A stretch of DNA of 25,506 nt, from IMG/VR virus record IMGVR_UViG_3300050821_000535, positions 1-25,506 of that record; one strand, given 5' to 3'. Source of the DNA: a virus. This document shows, one piece after another, positions 21,124 to 25,506 of this stretch (position 1 is its first letter; every line of letters starts with the position of its first letter). A program made the position numbers and the translations under genes. Under the pieces are notes generated by a model, which did not search any database, was not told where the DNA came from, and was given only the letters and a program-made list of their open reading frames with translations.

Positions 21124-21629
21124 AGCCCAACGGGGAACTCAAGAAATTCTCGGCAGTAACCTCCGGTCGATCCTCCATTATCAGCGGGGCGAAGTTTACT
21201 CGTGGCTTTGTGATCCGGCCCGAGCAGATGCTTTCGCTTCTTCACGATACTCATCCCAACTTACCGATCCCCCACGATGCGCACTTTCAGGGAATCGGGT
21301 TCGAGGATGAAGGGGTAGACAGTCTGATCCAATTCTTCTTCACCTCACAGACGGCTCCGTGGGAGCACTGCGTCGCCCTAAAGCCGCAACTATTCTTTGG
21401 CCTGTTGGTCGATTTGGCTGATGGGCTCTTGCCGAAAGATTCAGAGCTAGACGGAATCGAGATCAGCAAGAACTTTACCGTGTTGATGCTGAGAGTCAAA
21501 TCGTCCCACTGGCCTCCAGCGCCAACGGATGCAATGCCGCTTTATCACCTCAGATACGACCTAGGGAGACTTACACTTGTCGATCCATCGAAAGCTATTG
21601 AAGGCGATAGGCGCATTAGGATTAATTAG
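21120..21629 (+). CDS. hypothetical protein in surface-modification module
   Basis: 169 residues from ATG 21120, overlapping the methyltransferase stop (ATGA). No domain is recognised. It has mixed alpha/beta features (FTRGFVIRPEQMLSLLHDTH, then HFQGIGFEDEGVDSLIQFFF, KNFTVLMLRVKSSHW) and ends VDPSKAIEGDRRIRIN. Its last 53 bases encode the signal peptide of the spike gene in another frame. Position suggests a spike- or glycan-related role, unproven. Confidence 0.6.
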   Translation: MKPNGELKKFSAVTSGRSSIISGAKFTRGFVIRPEQMLSLLHDTHPNLPIPHDAHFQGIGFEDEGVDSLIQFFFTSQTAPWEHCVALKPQLFFGLLVDLADGLLPKDSELDGIEISKNFTVLMLRVKSSHWPPAPTDAMPLYHLRYDLGRLTLVDPSKAIEGDRRIRIN

Positions 21630-24012
21630 CCTTCTGCCAGTTCTGGCAATGGCGCAAGGCAACACCTACCAGCCACAACTGATTACCGGCAACGGCGCAC
21701 CTGGTACGGGAGCTTTTCAAACCTGCGCGATCTACCAGGAATACATCGACGTATCGACGGGGAACAAATGGCACTGCCTGCCTGACAATAGCGGGCAGCA
21801 TGGATCATGGGTAGCCAATCTCAACCCCTCTTCCCTCAACTCCATCATCTTCGTGGATGGAGTGACGTACCCGCTCAACTCCACGGGATTGACCAATGCT
21901 TGTACGGCAGCAGGAGCAAGTGGAACGGTAGGGATTAGCAAGCCTATTGTGATGACGGCGAATGTAACGTGTAGTTCTGCCATTCAATTCTTTGCTGGCG
22001 GAACTATCACCACAACAGGTTGGACACTCACGCTTAATGGCACGATCTTCTCTCCTGACGTGCAGATTTTATTGGGTACGGGAAGTATTGTTCTCGGGTC
22101 GAATGGTGCCGGGCCGATCATGGCAACGTGGTTTCCAGGTTCCGATTGTGGAGCACGCATCAATACCGCCGATGTAGCAACCGGAAACACCCCGCGTGAA
22201 ATTTGGGTGGATCAAGCGTGCGGTTCTGTTTGGACAACCGCTGTCGTGATTGGAGCAAGCGCCCACAATTACCATACCTTGCGGTTTATTCAAGGGGGAA
22301 CGTATACGACCTCAGCGGGTATCTCCTCCGCATCAGTAGGTGGAACGATACTTGGCGTGGCCCAATCAATCGCAGGCGGCTCAGGCATCAAAGCTGGGCC
22401 TACGGTATTGCAGGCTGCAAATGGCAGCAATTTAGCAGCGCTCGTATCAGTCAACGGCGTGGCTGAGCTATCAGTACGTGACCTCATCCTAGATGGGAAC
22501 AAAAGCAACAATCCCACTGGGGGAGTCTGCCTTCTTGTCACTGGAGGAGCTTTCCGGTACGACTCCGAAAGTGTCGTATACCAGAATTGCTCGACTCATG
22601 GCGCTTGGCTTAATTCCTCTTGCTGTGCGTCGTTCCGGTCGTCGTTTTTCGGCAATAACAGCATAGACGGTATCTTTGCCAATGCCAGTGCGGATATTTT
22701 CGTTGGGGAAGCTACGCAGTTCAACATCCAAGGGATTGCTCCCACGGTCAACACTACTTCCACGACAATCACGGCGACGAGCGGAAGCTGGAGCACGGAT
22801 TCCTCGCTCGTCGGCACTACGGTACGGGTGAACAACGCTTTCAACTGCACCGTGGCGGCTATTCCCAGCACCACGACGATTACGATTGGCCAATGCTGGA
22901 ACTATCCTGCAGGAACGGCGGCAACTCTCAGTACACTCACAGGCGTATCGATGGCGTGGGGCGACAACATCGAGTTGGTGAACTCGCCCACCATGCGAAT
23001 CAATCATGCCGATATAGCACAGGCTCAGATGGATGGCATCTTCGCTCGTGGGACTTCGGGCGGCTCTGCCAACCTAATCAATGAAGAAATGATCGGTCCT
23101 GCAATCGAGATGGGCAACTATCAGAACGATATCGAAATTGTCGGATATGACACGGTAGGCGCGGCCACAACGTCAATCCTAAACAACATTCAGGGGATCA
23201 CTTTCATTGGCGACACCAACCGCACTAATAATATCTATAGCTCAATCAAGATGGTGGATGGTGGTCTAAGCAATATCTCCGGGCTTTCTTGCGGCGCTGG
23301 TCCGGTAGGGCATCTATCGAAAGCGTGCCTAGAGTTCACAGAAACAGCCGGTGGCCGAATGACGGCCAATCAGGTTTCCGCAAATATGATAAATTCAGCG
23401 GCCTTTGGAACTGCCGGGATAATTGACTCTACCGCAAACGGCGCAACGGGACTGCAAATCGCAGTTCATGGCGGCGGCAGTTCGGGCGCAACACTAGACC
23501 TGTTCGACCAAACAGCAGCGGCAGCGAACCCACACAAATTCTTCCGTGTGGCGGGTGGAACTCTTCAGATTGTGAATAGCTCTTTCGGGGCCGTGATCCA
23601 GCAGTTAACCGATAGCGGTAATTTGATGCCGGTAGTGATCGCCGCGAATCAAGGCACCGCACTGAGCAATGGAGCCATTTCTCTCGGCACTGGTTGGGGA
23701 ACTGGCGCAAGCGCGGCGGTTTGCACAGGACCGGGATGGACGAATACTGGCTGCTTCACGATTACGTCTGGTAGCGCGTCATTCTCAGCGGCTCCTACTG
23801 TTACGGTAACTCTTCCAAATACGATTCCGTCTGCGAGCACCCCTTGCACGCTTGATGTCCACGCAATCACCGGAGCAGGCGGCGCAATCATCTTCGATGA
23901 GACGACATACTCATTCTCGGCTCCGGTTTTCACGGCCACGACTTCTACGGGTGCGGCTTTCACTCCAGCAGTAACCGAGACTTACAAAGTAGTGCTGCGG
24001 TGCGGACCATGA
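21577..24012 (+). CDS. tail-spike-like parallel beta-helix protein with N-terminal signal peptide
   Basis: 811 residues from TTG 21577, with GGGAG 7 bases upstream, beginning 53 bases inside the previous gene. Residues 1-26 look like a Sec signal: MSIHRKLLKAIGALGLISLL, then PVLAMA with cleavage after A26. Next is TCAIYQEYIDVSTGNKWHCL, and a long Ser/Thr/Gly/Asn-rich region with repeated short strands, including AELSVRDLILDGNKSNN near 300, the hallmark of pectate-lyase-type beta helices. The last 130 residues (TVTLPNTIPSASTPCTLDVH, then ETYKVVLRCGP) look like a beta-sandwich. Spikes bind or degrade surface glycans. A secretion signal on such a protein is unusual. Alternative: a secreted, host-derived surface protein. 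Confidence 0.7.
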   Translation: MSIHRKLLKAIGALGLISLLPVLAMAQGNTYQPQLITGNGAPGTGAFQTCAIYQEYIDVSTGNKWHCLPDNSGQHGSWVANLNPSSLNSIIFVDGVTYPLNSTGLTNACTAAGASGTVGISKPIVMTANVTCSSAIQFFAGGTITTTGWTLTLNGTIFSPDVQILLGTGSIVLGSNGAGPIMATWFPGSDCGARINTADVATGNTPREIWVDQACGSVWTTAVVIGASAHNYHTLRFIQGGTYTTSAGISSASVGGTILGVAQSIAGGSGIKAGPTVLQAANGSNLAALVSVNGVAELSVRDLILDGNKSNNPTGGVCLLVTGGAFRYDSESVVYQNCSTHGAWLNSSCCASFRSSFFGNNSIDGIFANASADIFVGEATQFNIQGIAPTVNTTSTTITATSGSWSTDSSLVGTTVRVNNAFNCTVAAIPSTTTITIGQCWNYPAGTAATLSTLTGVSMAWGDNIELVNSPTMRINHADIAQAQMDGIFARGTSGGSANLINEEMIGPAIEMGNYQNDIEIVGYDTVGAATTSILNNIQGITFIGDTNRTNNIYSSIKMVDGGLSNISGLSCGAGPVGHLSKACLEFTETAGGRMTANQVSANMINSAAFGTAGIIDSTANGATGLQIAVHGGGSSGATLDLFDQTAAAANPHKFFRVAGGTLQIVNSSFGAVIQQLTDSGNLMPVVIAANQGTALSNGAISLGTGWGTGASAAVCTGPGWTNTGCFTITSGSASFSAAPTVTVTLPNTIPSASTPCTLDVHAITGAGGAIIFDETTYSFSAPVFTATTSTGAAFTPAVTETYKVVLRCGP

Positions 24013-24015
24013 CAG

Positions 24016-24089
24016 GGAACCGCCGATCCAAATCCCGGACTGGATACCGGTCTCCCCGCATTTCTGCAGGTATGTGAAGGGGCGGTTCC
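24016..24089 (+). repeat. 9-bp inverted repeat between spike and glycosyltransferase
   Basis: GGAACCGCC (24016-24024) and GGCGGTTCC (24081-24089) are perfect complements around a 56-base loop that contains a smaller stem, GACTGG-ATA-CCGGTC. The structure fills the 106-base gap (24013-24118) before the next gene. No T-run follows, so a leader or attenuator RNA is as likely as a terminator. Confidence 0.35.
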
Positions 24090-24118
24090 GATGAAATTCT
24101 ACCATCAGGAGAAACTGA

Positions 24119-25506
24119 TTGACTTGGAGAATTGACGCAAGCGAAGGCAACGAGACGGCGAAGATTCACGACAGAATAGCCCCATTTGTTTACGGCCACG
24201 GTGTAGATCTTGGCTGCGGCTGCTGGAAGCTGAAGGTTGAAAAGAGCAGAGACCATTCCTGTATAGGCGTGGATATGGGCATGTCCACGTTCGCCTGTAA
24301 GGAGGCAGATGTTATCGCGGACGTGTCTAACCTTCCCTTCAAGGATGAGCTATTCGATTACGTCTACTCCTCCCATACGCTTGAGGATATGCACTATAGC
24401 GAAGCTGTGCTTATCGAGTGGTGGAGGATTCTCAAGCCCGGAGGCCGGCTGATCCTCTATCTGCCGCTGACAAAGAAAGTAGCTAAGGAATTGGGCCGCG
24501 AGGATTGGGAGAATTTCTATCCCAACAAAGGAGAAGAGGGCGCAAACGTCTACCATGCCAAAGATTTCTATCCCCAAGAGATTCGAGATGCGATAGGCAA
24601 GATCGGGCACGCGGAGGTACTAGCCGATGAAATCAGGGGCGACAAAGACGAGTACAGCTTCCTGCTCGTATTCCTAAAGTGCGCATCTACTGCAAGTCCT
24701 GTTAAGGGTATAGCTACTCAATCTCTCGGAAAGCGAGCTTTGGTGGTTCGCTACGGAGCTATCGGCGATTTCATACAAACTGTTCCAGTGCTTAAAAAGC
24801 TCAAGGAAGAGGGCTATCACGTCACTGTCAACGGTTCGGAAACGGCCAAAGACGTTCTGAAATACTGCCCCTACGTCGATGAAATAGCCGTACAGATCAA
24901 GGACTACGTTCCCAACAGGGGCGTGGTGTCAGGACCGCTATTCGATTACTGGGTTGAATTGGCAAAGAAGTACGACAAGTTCATTAACCTGACCGGGGCA
25001 GCGGAAGAGACGCTGCTGGTCCCCGATAACAGACTGATGCACATGATGGAGCACATTCGGACGAAGCACCCCGAACTGAACGAAGAGAGCGTGTTCTATA
25101 ACGCGGTACGGACGGTGCAGCAGCAAGTGGGGGAGACCAATTACTATGACAACCACCTTGCCAAAGCCGGATATGCCGACAGGGGACTTAACGGGGAGCT
25201 GTTTTTCAGCGAGCAGGAAGAAGTCATGGCCCAAGGTTTTAGGGACAAATATCCGGGCCGCTTTATTGTCATGTGGGTACTCTCAGGTTCGAGTTACCAC
25301 AAGCGGTATCCTTACTTTCAACAGGTCGCCCAAGAGCTCGTAATCAAGAATCCCGATGTGTTACTTATCTCTGTAGGAGATGCCGAATGTGCGCTGATCG
25401 AGAGAAGCGAATCGAACCGCTATCTACCCAGGGCGGGGAAGTGGCAACTCAGAACCAGTTTAGTGATGACCAAATATGTAGACTTAGTGATTGGTCCAGA
25501 GACTGG
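24119..25506 (+). CDS. methyltransferase-GT9 glycosyltransferase fusion (3' end outside window)
   Basis: Open frame of 462 codons from TTG 24119 (AGGAGA six bases upstream) to the window edge; no stop is seen. Residues 1-190 are a class I methyltransferase: GVDLGCG at 28-34, DVSNLPFKDELFDYVYSSHT at 68-87 and WWRILKPGGRLILYLP at 101-116. From about 206 a family 9 glycosyltransferase starts: RALVVRYGAIGDFIQTVPVL, later FIVMWVLSGSSYHKRYPYFQ and, at the edge, DLVIGPET, matching the nucleotide-sugar-binding half of ADP-heptose transferases. The protein would add and methylate a sugar, on host LPS or on the virion. Domain calls are confident; partner and substrate are unknown. Confidence 0.82.
   Translation, partial: MTWRIDASEGNETAKIHDRIAPFVYGHGVDLGCGCWKLKVEKSRDHSCIGVDMGMSTFACKEADVIADVSNLPFKDELFDYVYSSHTLEDMHYSEAVLIEWWRILKPGGRLILYLPLTKKVAKELGREDWENFYPNKGEEGANVYHAKDFYPQEIRDAIGKIGHAEVLADEIRGDKDEYSFLLVFLKCASTASPVKGIATQSLGKRALVVRYGAIGDFIQTVPVLKKLKEEGYHVTVNGSETAKDVLKYCPYVDEIAVQIKDYVPNRGVVSGPLFDYWVELAKKYDKFINLTGAAEETLLVPDNRLMHMMEHIRTKHPELNEESVFYNAVRTVQQQVGETNYYDNHLAKAGYADRGLNGELFFSEQEEVMAQGFRDKYPGRFIVMWVLSGSSYHKRYPYFQQVAQELVIKNPDVLLISVGDAECALIERSESNRYLPRAGKWQLRTSLVMTKYVDLVIGPET

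Noticed and set aside
1-25506. CRISPR array, integrase/attachment site or insertion sequence
   Set aside because: No regularly spaced repeats, no transposase or integrase motifs, and no terminal inverted repeats were seen.

Overview
The window is a contiguous piece of a tailed double-stranded DNA phage or prophage (Caudoviricetes). Every gene I can support is on the + strand. Genes are packed tightly, mostly with 4-base ATGA/GTGA stop-start overlaps, and they follow a phage order: recombination, replication, small accessory genes, packaging, portal, scaffold, capsid, spike, sugar modification. The host is probably Gram-negative. The evidence is a lipoprotein signal, a Tat-like signal, a Sec-like signal on the spike, and a heptosyltransferase-type GT9 domain. 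Base composition is moderately GC-rich. I cannot name the host; some exported-protein features recall Acidobacteriota or soil phages, but that is a guess. No integrase, repressor/Cro pair, lysin, tRNA or CRISPR is visible, so lysogeny cannot be judged.

Region 1 (1-9557) is the early module. It opens with the 3' part of an ERF-type annealing protein, an HNH-type protein and a YqaJ/lambda-exonuclease-type nuclease, which together form a plausible two-component recombination system. A long run of very small cysteine-rich (zinc-ribbon-like) proteins follows, along with a phage replication-initiation protein, a second HNH nuclease, a RusA-type Holliday junction resolvase and many small phage orphans. 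Three of these orphans share a C-x-G core. Several genes here encode fewer than 60 residues.

Region 2 (9558-10885) is the transition to late genes. It has about 480 bases without a confident gene, a candidate sigma70-type promoter at its start, a tiny gene coupled to the terminase small subunit, and a leader with two exact 10-base direct repeats 12 bases apart. That leader lies just before a gene with a possible ribbon-helix-helix domain.

Region 3 (10886-20313) covers packaging and head genes: the possible regulator, two small genes, terminase large subunit, portal, a block of unrecognised genes between portal and scaffold (one with a twin-arginine signal), a scaffold-like protein, the major capsid protein and a small Ala/Thr-rich protein.

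Region 4 (20306-25506) is a surface-modification module: a small lipoprotein, a class I methyltransferase, an unknown protein, an 811-residue spike-like protein with an N-terminal signal peptide, and an open-ended fusion of a methyltransferase with a family 9 glycosyltransferase that runs off the window. No tape measure, sheath or tail-tube gene lies between capsid and spike, which favours a short-tailed (podovirus-like) virion, though tail genes could lie outside the window.
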